DNA of 64,000 nt, taken from assembly GCA_965199875.1 (NCBI GenBank), contig OZ241346.1, forward strand, positions 744,001 through 808,000, read 5' to 3'. A program made the position numbers and the translations under genes. This document shows, one piece after another, positions 44,079-52,618 of the stretch. The stretch's first letter is position 1. Every line of letters starts with the position of its first letter. This DNA comes from VXYL01 sp965199875. Its GTDB lineage: Bacteria; Pseudomonadota; Gammaproteobacteria; Pseudomonadales; Azotimanducaceae. The notes beneath the pieces were generated by a model. It saw nothing but the letters and a program-made list of their open reading frames with translations. It ran no database searches and was not told the origin of the DNA.

Positions 44079-45913
44079 CCGAAGAACGGCGCCGCGCTGC
44101 GCCGACGCAAGCCGTGTCCGACCTCGACCACATTCGCAACTTCTCCATCATCGCGCACATCGACCACGGCAAGTCCACGCTGTCGGATCGCCTGATCCAG
44201 CTCTGCGGCGCCTTGAGCGAGCGCGAAATGGCCGAGCAAGTGCTCGACTCGATGGACATCGAGCGCGAACGCGGCATCACCATCAAGGCGCAGTGCGTCA
44301 CCTTGGAGCACGTCGACGAGAGCGGCAAGCGGTACTGCCTCAACTTCATCGACACCCCCGGACACGTGGACTTCAGCTACGAAGTGTCTCGATCGCTCGC
44401 CGCCTGCGAAGGCGCCCTGCTGGTGGTGGACGCCGCCCAGGGAGTGGAAGCGCAGTCGGTGGCGAACTGCTACACCGCCATCGAGCAAGGGCTTGAAGTG
44501 CTGCCGGTGCTGAACAAGATCGATCTTCCACAAGCGGACCCCGGCCGCGTGGCGGCGGAGATCGAAGACATCATCGGCATCTCCGCCGAGGGCATTCTGG
44601 CGGTCAGCGCCAAGACCGGCGCCGGCGTCGAGCAGCTGCTGGCCGCCATCGTCGCCGCGATTCCCGCGCCTCGAGGCCGTTCCGGCGCGCCGTTCAAGGC
44701 GCTCATCGTCGACTCCTGGTTCGACAACTATCTGGGCATCGTGTCGCTGGTGCGGGTTTTCGACGGCTGCCTGTCGGTGGGCGACAAGATCGTCGTCAAG
44801 TCCGTGGGACGCGCCCACGTGGTGGACGACCTCGGCGTCTTCACGCCGAAACGACAGCGTCGAACGGAGCTCCACGCTGGCGAAGTCGGCTACGTCGTGG
44901 CCGGCATCAAAGACGTTCGGGGCGCTCCCGTCGGGGACACTTTGACCAGCGCCGCAAGCCGCGACGTCGATGCCGTTCCAGGGTTCGAGACGGTCAAGCC
45001 CCAAGTCTACGCGGGCATGTTTCCGGTCAACTCCGAGGACTTCGAGAACTTCCGCGAAGCCCTCGACAAGCTGTCGCTGAACGACGCCTCGCTGGCCCAC
45101 GAACCGGAGACGTCCGACGCCCTGGGCTTTGGTTTCCGCTGCGGCTTCCTCGGCATGCTGCACATGGAGATCGTTCAGGAACGGCTGGAACGGGAGTACG
45201 ATCTCAACCTCATCACGTCCGCGCCCACCGTCGTCTACGAAGTGCTCACCAAGCAGGGCGACGTGCAGCGCATCGCCAATCCGTCGCAACTGCCGGAACC
45301 CGCATCCATCGCGGAGATGCGCGAACCCATCGCTCTGGTGAACATCCTCACCCCCCAGGACTACGTCGGCAACGTCATCGGCCTGTGCGTCGAACGCCGA
45401 GGCGTGCAGAAGGGCATGCAGTTCAGCACCGGGCAGGTGGCCATCGAGTACCACGTGCCGCTCGCCGAAGTGGTGCTGGACTTCTTCGATCGGCTGAAGT
45501 CGGCAAGTCGCGGCTATGCTTCCCTCGACTACTCCTTCGATCGTTTCCAAGCGGCGCCGCTGGTACGCCTGGACATTCTGGTGAACGGCGAACGGGTGGA
45601 CGCCCTGGCCGTCATCGTGCATCGGGAGCAAGTGCAAAGGCGCGGCCGCGACCTGGTCGCCGCGATGCAGAAAGTCATTCCCCGGCAGATGTTCGACGTC
45701 GCCTTGCAGGCCGCGGTGGGCGGCCAGGTGGTGGCGCGCAAGACCGTCAAGGCGCTGCGCAAGAACGTCACCGCAAAGTGCTACGGCGGCGACGTGACGC
45801 GCAAGAAGAAGCTGCTCGAGAAACAACGGGAAGGCAAGAAGAGGATGAAGCAGTTCGGCCGCGTGGAGATTCCCCAGGATGCGTTCCTTGCGGCGCTCAA
45901 CAGCCAACGCTAG
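44060..45913 (+). CDS. lepA: elongation factor 4 (LepA)
   Basis: A 617-residue translational GTPase that back-translocates stalled ribosomes. G1 is IIAHIDHGKSTLSDRL, G2 RGITIKAQ, G3 DTPGHVDF, G4 NKIDLPQAD. The LepA-specific C-terminal domain ends KAVGGQ-like AAVGGQVVARKTVKALRK and the Lys-rich TRKKKLLEKQREGKKRMKQF. The ATG at 44060 overlaps rseC. lepB (signal peptidase I), normally next, is absent here. Confidence 0.96.
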   Translation: MPDSTVAEERRRAAPTQAVSDLDHIRNFSIIAHIDHGKSTLSDRLIQLCGALSEREMAEQVLDSMDIERERGITIKAQCVTLEHVDESGKRYCLNFIDTPGHVDFSYEVSRSLAACEGALLVVDAAQGVEAQSVANCYTAIEQGLEVLPVLNKIDLPQADPGRVAAEIEDIIGISAEGILAVSAKTGAGVEQLLAAIVAAIPAPRGRSGAPFKALIVDSWFDNYLGIVSLVRVFDGCLSVGDKIVVKSVGRAHVVDDLGVFTPKRQRRTELHAGEVGYVVAGIKDVRGAPVGDTLTSAASRDVDAVPGFETVKPQVYAGMFPVNSEDFENFREALDKLSLNDASLAHEPETSDALGFGFRCGFLGMLHMEIVQERLEREYDLNLITSAPTVVYEVLTKQGDVQRIANPSQLPEPASIAEMREPIALVNILTPQDYVGNVIGLCVERRGVQKGMQFSTGQVAIEYHVPLAEVVLDFFDRLKSASRGYASLDYSFDRFQAAPLVRLDILVNGERVDALAVIVHREQVQRRGRDLVAAMQKVIPRQMFDVALQAAVGGQVVARKTVKALRKNVTAKCYGGDVTRKKKLLEKQREGKKRMKQFGRVEIPQDAFLAALNSQR

Positions 45914-46625
45914 GCGTGGCGGAACGCCGCCCGCCGACGGCGCGCCGGGCGCGGTCGAGACGAGCGTGGAGCGTTTGCAGCAGCGGCTCGGCTACACGTT
46001 CCGCGATCAGCAGCTGCTGCGCCGGGCACTGACGCACAAGAGCGCCAGCGCCAGCAACTTCGAGCGCTTCGAGTTCCTGGGCGACGCGGCGCTGGGTCTT
46101 GCCGTCGCCCAGCTGCTGTTCGACACCTGGCCGGATGCCAGCGAGCAGCAACTGACGCTGATGCGCGCCAAGCTGGTGAACGACAACGCGCTGGCGGACA
46201 ACGCCAGGCGGCTGGAGCTCGGCAAGTGTCTCACGCTGAGCGTCTCCGAACGCCGAGCCGGCGGCGCCGACCGCACTTCCATCCTGGCGGACGCCTTCGA
46301 GGCCATGCTCGGTGTCATCGTCTGCGACGGCGGCTTCGAGGCGGCCACCGAAGTCGTGCGGCGGATCTTCCTAGGCCAGCTAACGCAACCGGACGATGTC
46401 GACCTGAAAGACCCGAAGACGCGCTTGCAGGAGCATCTGCAGGCGCGAGGCATGGGCTTGCCGAGCTATTCGCTGTTGGCCAAGCAAGGCGCCGACCATG
46501 CCCTGGAGTTCCTGGTGGAGTGTTCCGTCGACGGCCTGGACGTGCGCGCCCAGGGCCGCGCTCGCAGCCTCCGCAAGGCGGAGACGGCCGCGGCAGCCAC
46601 CGTTCTGCGCCGCTTGGAACGGTAG
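45879..46625 (+). CDS. rnc: ribonuclease III
   Basis: A 248-residue RNase III, or 219 residues if the in-frame GTG at 45966 (VERLQQRLGYTFRD) is the true start; the latter is closer to the usual family length. Catalytic signature: NFERFEFLGDAALGLAVAQL, with DRTSILADAFEAMLGVIVCD providing later metal ligands. The C-terminal dsRNA-binding domain includes DPKTRLQEHLQARG and GRARSLRKAETAAAATVL. It processes rRNA precursors and other double-stranded RNA. Signature has EFLGDA where EFLGDS is common. Confidence 0.94.
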   Translation: MRSLRRSTANARRGGTPPADGAPGAVETSVERLQQRLGYTFRDQQLLRRALTHKSASASNFERFEFLGDAALGLAVAQLLFDTWPDASEQQLTLMRAKLVNDNALADNARRLELGKCLTLSVSERRAGGADRTSILADAFEAMLGVIVCDGGFEAATEVVRRIFLGQLTQPDDVDLKDPKTRLQEHLQARGMGLPSYSLLAKQGADHALEFLVECSVDGLDVRAQGRARSLRKAETAAAATVLRRLER

Positions 46626-46626
46626 C

Positions 46627-47586
46627 GTGGTCGGCAACGCGCCTCGGGGCGACCTGCCGGCCGATGCCGGGGGCTCGGCCGGCGCAAGCCGGCGACGGGC
46701 CGGCTACGCCGCCCTCGCCGGCCGTCCCAACGTCGGCAAGTCGACGCTGCTGAACCACCTGCTCGGGCGCAAGCTCAGCATCACCTCGCGCAAGCCGCAG
46801 ACCACCCGCCACGCCTTGATGGGAGTGATGAACCACGCCGGCGCGCAGATCGTCTTTGTCGATACGCCCGGCATTCACCAAGCCCAGGGGAAGGCGCTGA
46901 ATCGCTACATGGTCGGCCAGGCGGTCGGCTCGCTGGCCGGCGTCGACGTGGCGCTGATGCTGGTGGAGGCAGGCGGCTGGCGGGATGCCGACGACATCGT
47001 GCTGCAGCGCATTGCCGAGGCGCAGGTGCCGTGTCTGTGCATCGTCAACAAGATCGATCGTCTGCGCAGCAAGGAACGCCTGCTGCCGCTGATCGACACG
47101 CTGCGCCACAAGCACCCGTTCCAAGAGATCGTGCCCGTCTCGGCGCTGCGCAACGACGGCCTGACGCACTTGGCGGACGTGGTGGCGCGCTGCCTGCCCG
47201 AGGGCGAGCCGATGTTCGGGGAAGACGAAGTAACGGACCGTCCGCTGCGGTTTCTGATCGCTGAGATCATCCGCGAGAAGGCGGTGCGGCGGCTCGGCGC
47301 CGAACTGCCCCACCAGACCGCGGTGGTGGTGGACAGCATCAAGCCCGTCGAGGACAAGGCCGGGCCTTGCACCGAGATCCATGCGGTACTATACGTCGAG
47401 CGCGAATCGCAGAAGCGCATCGCCATCGGCAACCGCGGCGCCATGCTCAAATCCATCGGCCAGCAAGCCCGCAAGGACATCGAAGTGCTCATCGACGGCA
47501 AGGCCATGATCAACTTGTGGGTGAAGGTCGAGACGAACTGGAGCGACCGTCGGCGCGCCCTGCTGCGGCTCGGCTACGGGTCGTGA
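46627..47586 (+). CDS. era: GTPase Era
   Basis: A 319-residue ribosome-assembly GTPase starting with GTG one base after rnc. G1: LAGRPNVGKSTLLNHLLG; G2 TTRHALMGV; G3 DTPGIHQ; G4 VNKIDR; KH domain with the GNRGAMLKSIGQQAR signature near the C-terminus. It binds the 3' end of 16S rRNA. About 25 N-terminal residues before the G domain are longer than in E. coli and rich in Gly/Ala. Confidence 0.95.
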   Translation: MVGNAPRGDLPADAGGSAGASRRRAGYAALAGRPNVGKSTLLNHLLGRKLSITSRKPQTTRHALMGVMNHAGAQIVFVDTPGIHQAQGKALNRYMVGQAVGSLAGVDVALMLVEAGGWRDADDIVLQRIAEAQVPCLCIVNKIDRLRSKERLLPLIDTLRHKHPFQEIVPVSALRNDGLTHLADVVARCLPEGEPMFGEDEVTDRPLRFLIAEIIREKAVRRLGAELPHQTAVVVDSIKPVEDKAGPCTEIHAVLYVERESQKRIAIGNRGAMLKSIGQQARKDIEVLIDGKAMINLWVKVETNWSDRRRALLRLGYGS

Positions 47587-47618
47587 AACGGCGCACGCTC
47601 ACTGGGCGAGGGGCGTAA

Positions 47619-48377
47619 GTGCCCGCCCCGGCCGAACGCCAGCCGGCGTATGCGCTGCATCGACGGGCGTATCGAGAAACCAGCGCCATCGTCGATCTGC
47701 TGACCGTGGACTTCGGCCGCGTCAGCGGCGTCGTGCGTGGCGTCCGAGGCGCCGCTCGCCGCTCTCGGCCAATCGACCCGTTCTGCGAGCTCGCGGTCAG
47801 CTGGCGAGGCCGCGGGCAGCTGGTGAACATCCTGCGCTGCGAGCCGGTGGCCAGCCAGGCGCTTTACGGCGAACGACTGTTCTGCGGCTTGTACGTCAAC
47901 GAACTGCTCGTCAAGACGCTCAGCCAGGAAGAACCGGTGCCCGCCCTGTTTCGGCACTACCGCGAAGTTCTGTCGGCACTGCGTGCCGAAGACGCCTCGA
48001 CAGCGGACGTCGAAGGCGCACTGCGCAACTTCGAGCGCCGCCTGCTCGAGGAACTCGGCTACGGCCTCAACTTCGACGCGGACGTGCGCAGCGGTCGCGC
48101 CATCGCCGCGTCGCGCTGCTACGAGGTGGTTGCGGGCGAAGGCTTTGTCGAACGACGGCAGGGAGCGCGAAGCCAACGCGACGGAGCACCGCTTTCGCTG
48201 CGCGGCCAGCACGTCGTCGCCATGGCGAACGGCGACTACCGCGCCGCCGACGTGCGGCAAGTCGCCAAGCGCGTCTTTCGCGCCGCGCTGCAGCAGCGCC
48301 TCGGCAACCGCCGCCTGGCGGCCCGGGCGTTGTTCCAAGCGCGCAACGGCAACGGCCGGAGCGTCGAGCATGGCTGA
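47619..48377 (+). CDS. recO: DNA repair protein RecO
   Basis: A 252-residue RecO, a recombination mediator that helps load RecA in the RecFOR path. It has an N-terminal OB fold (AYALHRRAYRETSAIVDLLT, FGRVSGVVRGVRGA) and a helical part (LYVNELLVKTLSQEEPVPAL, LRNFERRLLEELGYGLNFD). The zinc-cysteine site of some RecO proteins is not present. It starts with GTG and overlaps relA by 8 bp. Confidence 0.9.
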   Translation: MPAPAERQPAYALHRRAYRETSAIVDLLTVDFGRVSGVVRGVRGAARRSRPIDPFCELAVSWRGRGQLVNILRCEPVASQALYGERLFCGLYVNELLVKTLSQEEPVPALFRHYREVLSALRAEDASTADVEGALRNFERRLLEELGYGLNFDADVRSGRAIAASRCYEVVAGEGFVERRQGARSQRDGAPLSLRGQHVVAMANGDYRAADVRQVAKRVFRAALQQRLGNRRLAARALFQARNGNGRSVEHG

Positions 48378-50403
48378 CTTTCAGATCGATCTGCCGCGCC
48401 TGTCGAACGGCGAGCCGGACATCGACATCTGGCTCGACGAAGCGTCCGAAATGTCGGCGCGAAGCCGCAAGATGGCGCTCGGCGCGTTCAATCTCATCGC
48501 CCGCTGCGACTCCCGCAAGCCGGGGCTCGAACTCTTCGAGACGTTGCTGAAGCTGCGCATGGACATCGTCACCGCTCTGGCGGGGCTGACGTTCTTCGCC
48601 GTTCAGCGCGGCCATGTCGAGGCGCACCGGCTGCCGAAGGAGGTGGCTGGCGTCGTCGCTGCGGTGCTGCGTCTTTCCGCCACCAACGTGCTGGCGCTCG
48701 GCGATTCGCCGCTGCTGTCGAGCGAGTCCAAGAGCCAGGCCAACAACGTCCGGCACATGCTGGTCGCGCTGATCGACGATCCCCGGGTCGCCGTGGTGAA
48801 GCTGGCGGAACGGCTCGTCACCCTGCGCAACGTCAAGGAAGACGACCCCGACGCTCGCCACACGGCGGCGCGGGAAGTCATGGAGTTCTTTGCACCGCTG
48901 GCCGGACGCCTTGGCATCTGGCAATTGAAATGGGCGATGGAAGACCTGGCCTTTCGCTATCTGTATCCCGACGAATACCAGGACATCGCGCTCAAGCTGG
49001 ACGGCCGCCGGGAAGCCCGGGAGCGGCAGGTGGAAGCCATCCGCCAGGACCTCGAGTTCCGCTTGTCGGAAGCGGGCATCGAAGCGGAAGTACATGGCCG
49101 CGCCAAGCACATCTACAGCATCTGGAACAAGATGAGCCACAAGGCCATCGCCTTCTCGGAAGTCTACGACGTGCAGGCGCTGCGCGTTCTGGTGCGCGAC
49201 GTCGACACCTGCTACCGGGTGATCGGCACGGTCCACAGAGCATGGCCGCCCATCAGCGGCGAACTCGACGACTACATCGCCAATCCAAAGGAAAACGGCT
49301 ATCGATCCATCCACACCGCGGTCGTGGGCCCGGCTGGGAAGAACCTGGAAGTGCAGATCAGAACCCGGGAGATGCACGAGGAGTCGGAGCTCGGCCTTTG
49401 CGCCCACTGGGCGTACAAGTCCGATGCCGATGGCAGCACGGACCACGCCCTGCAATCGCAGAAGACGGACTGGCTGCGCAGCGTGCTGGAGTGGTACGAA
49501 GAGCGCCGCCGCCTCGGCGACAGCGCTTCGGCAAGCCGACTCGCGCGTGCCACCGCCAGCAACGTCTTCACCGCCGAAGAACGCATCTTCGTCGCCACCC
49601 CCCAAGGCCACGTTCTGGACCTCCCGCCCAATGCCACGCCGGTGGACTTCGCCTACCGGATACACACCGAGATCGGCCATCGCTGCCGAGGCGCCCGCAT
49701 CGACGGGCATCCGGTGCCGCTGAACCGCCGGCTGGTCACCGGCGAACGAGTGGAAATAGAAACCGGCGAGGACGCGACGCCGCGGCGGGAGTGGCTGAAT
49801 CCCGAGCTCGGTTATGTCAACACGGCGCGGGCGCGATCGAAGATCCAGTCCTGGTTTCGCGCCCAGGTCGCGGACTCGAACATCCAGGCAGGGCGCGCCC
49901 TGCTCGAGGACTCCCTGTTGGCCAGTAGCGCATCGCGCGCCAGCGACGGGACCGGGCAGCAGGCGGAAGATGCGAACTTCGCCGAGCTGGCCAAACGGGC
50001 TGGCTACGCTTCCGAGAACGAACTGCTGATGGCGGTGGGCGTCGGCGATCAGCTGGTCATCGACCTCGTGCCGCTCTACTTCGCCGGGCGCGCGCCGGCG
50101 TCGACCAGGCCGAGCCGACCGGAAGAGAGCACGGCCAACCTGTGCGCACTGAAGATATGCGCCCGGGACCGGGACGGCCTGCTGCGCGACATCACCGCCG
50201 TCGTCGCCGCATCGGGCATTTCCGTCGCTGCCGCCAATGCCCGGGCCGAAGTGCCGGGGGAGAGCGCCACCGTTTCGATGGAGCTGCTCGTCGACGACCC
50301 CGGGCGGCTTGCCAAGGCCGTCGACGACATCGGCGCCATCCCCGGCGTTCAGGAGGTCCGGCGAATGCCTCCGCCAGCGGCGAGACCGCGCGAGACGCGA
50401 TAG
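48370..50403 (+). CDS. relA: RelA-type (p)ppGpp synthetase
   Basis: A 677-residue long RSH protein. The N-terminal HD hydrolase domain lacks the HD motif and is degenerate, as in RelA. The synthetase domain contains HIYSIWNKMSHKAIAFSEVY, DDYIANPKENGYRSIHTAVV, and EVQIRTREMHEESELGLCAH. Then TGS (ERIFVATPQGHVLDLPPNAT, TPVDFAYRIHTEIGHRCRG), a helical part and a C-terminal ACT domain (ICARDRDGLLRDITAVVAAS). It makes (p)ppGpp when ribosomes stall on uncharged tRNA. Overlap with recO suggests co-transcription, unusual for relA. Confidence 0.92.
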   Translation: MADFQIDLPRLSNGEPDIDIWLDEASEMSARSRKMALGAFNLIARCDSRKPGLELFETLLKLRMDIVTALAGLTFFAVQRGHVEAHRLPKEVAGVVAAVLRLSATNVLALGDSPLLSSESKSQANNVRHMLVALIDDPRVAVVKLAERLVTLRNVKEDDPDARHTAAREVMEFFAPLAGRLGIWQLKWAMEDLAFRYLYPDEYQDIALKLDGRREARERQVEAIRQDLEFRLSEAGIEAEVHGRAKHIYSIWNKMSHKAIAFSEVYDVQALRVLVRDVDTCYRVIGTVHRAWPPISGELDDYIANPKENGYRSIHTAVVGPAGKNLEVQIRTREMHEESELGLCAHWAYKSDADGSTDHALQSQKTDWLRSVLEWYEERRRLGDSASASRLARATASNVFTAEERIFVATPQGHVLDLPPNATPVDFAYRIHTEIGHRCRGARIDGHPVPLNRRLVTGERVEIETGEDATPRREWLNPELGYVNTARARSKIQSWFRAQVADSNIQAGRALLEDSLLASSASRASDGTGQQAEDANFAELAKRAGYASENELLMAVGVGDQLVIDLVPLYFAGRAPASTRPSRPEESTANLCALKICARDRDGLLRDITAVVAASGISVAAANARAEVPGESATVSMELLVDDPGRLAKAVDDIGAIPGVQEVRRMPPPAARPRETR

Positions 50404-50448
50404 GTTGGCGAAGACGCCGGGCGTTCGGAACCACGTTGGAGCATGTGC

Positions 50449-51111
50449 ATGATGAAGTTGATCCTGTTGGGTCCGCCTGGCGCCGGCAAGGGCACCCAGG
50501 CGCGCTCTATCTGCCAGCAACACGGCATTCCGCAGATCTCCACCGGCGAGATGCTGCGCAGCGCCATCGCCGCGGCGACGCCGCTCGGCATCCAGGTACG
50601 CGACACCTTGGCCGCCGGCGAGCTGGTCGCCGACGCCACGGTCGTCGAACTGGTGAAGGATCGTCTCACCGCGCCCGACTGCGGCAAGGGATTTCTGTTC
50701 GACGGCTTCCCGCGCACGCTGGCCCAGGCGCAAGCGGTGGAGGATGCGGGAATCGACATCGACGCGGTGCTCGAAATCCGCCTGCCGGACGACCTGGTGC
50801 TGGAACGCCTTACCGGCCGTCGCATCCACGAAGGCAGTGGACGAACCTACCACGTCGAATACGACCCGCCGCGCCGCGCCGGCTTCGACGACGCCACCGG
50901 CGAGCCGCTGGTGCAGCGACCGGACGACGAGGAGGAAACCGTGCGCGACCGGCTGCGCATCTACCACCGGCAAACGAGGCCGCTGATCCGTTTCTATCAA
51001 CGCCTCGCCGCCAACGGCGAGACGCGCTATCTCACCATCGACGGAAGCCTCGGCGTGAAGGACGTGCAAGACGCCGTCCGGGACGCGTTGTCCAACCAGG
51101 GACAACGCTGA
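50449..51111 (+). CDS. adk: adenylate kinase
   Basis: A 220-residue long-form adenylate kinase. P-loop: LILLGPPGAGKGTQA; AMP-binding STGEMLRSAI and FLFDGFPRTLAQA; LID with RLTGRRIHEGSGRTYHVEYD. The LID has no zinc-binding Cys, as in other proteobacteria. I choose the second in-frame ATG (50449), seven bases after GGAG. It converts AMP + ATP to 2 ADP. It lies in the same direction as relA, 45 bp after it. Confidence 0.95.
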   Translation: MMKLILLGPPGAGKGTQARSICQQHGIPQISTGEMLRSAIAAATPLGIQVRDTLAAGELVADATVVELVKDRLTAPDCGKGFLFDGFPRTLAQAQAVEDAGIDIDAVLEIRLPDDLVLERLTGRRIHEGSGRTYHVEYDPPRRAGFDDATGEPLVQRPDDEEETVRDRLRIYHRQTRPLIRFYQRLAANGETRYLTIDGSLGVKDVQDAVRDALSNQGQR

Positions 51112-51249
51112 TCATTCGCTGCATTTGCTGTGGACATCCAGGCAAAAACGCAATATTGTCCAAGCATCAAGCTCCGAACCTGACAGCGAGGGTTGTGTCA
51201 GCGAGGCAAGGGGCACGGGGGCAACGGGATAGACGGAGGGGCAAGGCAA

Positions 51250-51960
51250 GTGCCAAGAGCCAAAGCAAGTCAAGCGTCCGGCGAACAAAGCGCACCGAAA
51301 CGACGCGGCCGGCCGCCGAAGGCGCAAGCGGCAGTCAGCGACGACGCAAGCGCCAAGCAGTCGGCAGGCGCGGAAGACGAAACCGCCACGGTGGACGGTC
51401 GGCGGGTTACCGCATCTCCGGCGACCAACCGGGCCGAGGGCGCTGCCGCCACGGCCCTGGCGCGGGTCAAGAGCGAACGCGCGGCGCTGGCGACAGCACG
51501 CGACGAAGCCGAAGCAGCTCGGCGCAAAGCGAAAGAGACCGGCGCCAAGGCAGACCAGACCGCACTCAAGAAGGCGCAGCTGAAGCTGCAGCGCACTGGC
51601 GTTCGCGTCGACAAAGCGCGAACGGCGGTGAAGGCGGCAGAGGCTCGGGTGGCCAAACTGAAGGCGCGGGACCGGCTGAGTGCGCGCCTCAACTTCATCA
51701 AGCATCGCCTGGACCAGGCCGATGCGTTGGCCCGCGAGCGCATCGCCAGCAAGCTCGAACGCGCTGTGGAGAAGTTCCGCAGCACCGAGGCGGCCAAACT
51801 CGAGCGCATCGAGGCCAGAAAGTCAAAGGCGCGGGCGAAGCAGGCCCAGCAGCAACGGGCCAAGTTTCAACGGGAGCATGACGAAGCGGTGTCGGCGGCA
51901 CAGGATTCCCACGAAGACAAGCCGCCCAAGAAGCGCCGCCGAGGCCGCAGCACCGCATAG
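51250..51960 (+). CDS. basic AT-hook / histone H1-like coiled-coil protein
   Basis: A 236-residue lysine- and alanine-rich protein. A near-N-terminal AT-hook, PKRRGRPPKAQ, binds the minor groove of AT-rich DNA. A long charged coiled coil follows (ALARVKSERAALATARDEAE to about residue 215), ending KKRRRGRSTA. It starts at GTG 51250, with GGAGG 10 bases upstream. Relatives include the AlgP/AlgR3 histone-like regulators of pseudomonads, but the match is by composition, not a signature. A nucleoid-associated role is likely. Confidence 0.7.
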   Translation: MPRAKASQASGEQSAPKRRGRPPKAQAAVSDDASAKQSAGAEDETATVDGRRVTASPATNRAEGAAATALARVKSERAALATARDEAEAARRKAKETGAKADQTALKKAQLKLQRTGVRVDKARTAVKAAEARVAKLKARDRLSARLNFIKHRLDQADALARERIASKLERAVEKFRSTEAAKLERIEARKSKARAKQAQQQRAKFQREHDEAVSAAQDSHEDKPPKKRRRGRSTA

Positions 51961-52251
51961 GCACCCGGCCGAACTCCACCGTTCTGCCGTGCTCGCTGAC
52001 GAGCACTACGCCGCGTAGTTGGGAAAGCAAGCCACGATACGACATTTTATGTCCAATGGCCTAGCCCCCCGCGAACCTGAAGTCGGGTTGCAATTCCTTC
52101 GGGGTGGTGTAAGGTCGGCCTAGGTCCTAGGCAACGACGGCCGGGCTGCCCAACATTCATCCAGACGGCTTCTCTATGCTGCGGCAGCCCCCGTAAGCAA
52201 GGAATTGCACCGATGCGCAGTCCAACACGGAGGCGTCCTTTGAGACGTTCG

Positions 52252-52618
52252 ATGATCGTACCTGCGCCTGTCAGCTTGACTGACATGGCTGACAGGGCCA
52301 CCTATGTGGGCAGCCCAGAACACAAGGATGTGCCTAGTTTTGCCGGTCCGCCGCGCCTCCGACGGGACGCTTCATGCTGTCCGAGGAACTTGGCCTTGGA
52401 CCGGGAGCAGCTATCCAATTGGCTGCGAACGGCCATTCGTCTGGGCGCGGTGGGCCAACCCTGGGAAGGACGGTTCCCACGCTACGTGTGGTACAGACAC
52501 ATGGGAGTCGTATTCGAGGGGCGCTTGGTAGACCGTACTCAGGGGGACCTACAAGGGCTACCCGTTGGCCGAAGAGGAGTGGCCGGACGGTATTGAGACC
52601 ATCTATGGCGCAGCTTAG
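52252..52618 (+). pseudogene. small conserved protein of unknown function, single-base frameshift near the end
   Basis: The frame reads MIVPAPVSLTDMADRATYVG, SPEHKDVPSFAGPPRLRRDA, LDREQLSNWLRTAIRLGAVG, then PWEGRFPRYVWYRHMGVVFE and GRLVDRTQG. Then a run of five G (52542-52546) shifts the frame; with one base less it continues TYKGYPLAEEEWPDGIETIY to TAG at 52618. The family has the conserved YVGS-EHKD and FPRYVWYR blocks but no known function. Its restored end overlaps the next gene by 14 bp, so the two form one unit. An ATG at 52285 is an alternative start. Confidence 0.68.

Noticed and set aside
48067..51105. A 1012-codon minus-strand frame opposite relA and adk
   Set aside because: Antisense to clear housekeeping genes, with no recognisable domain.
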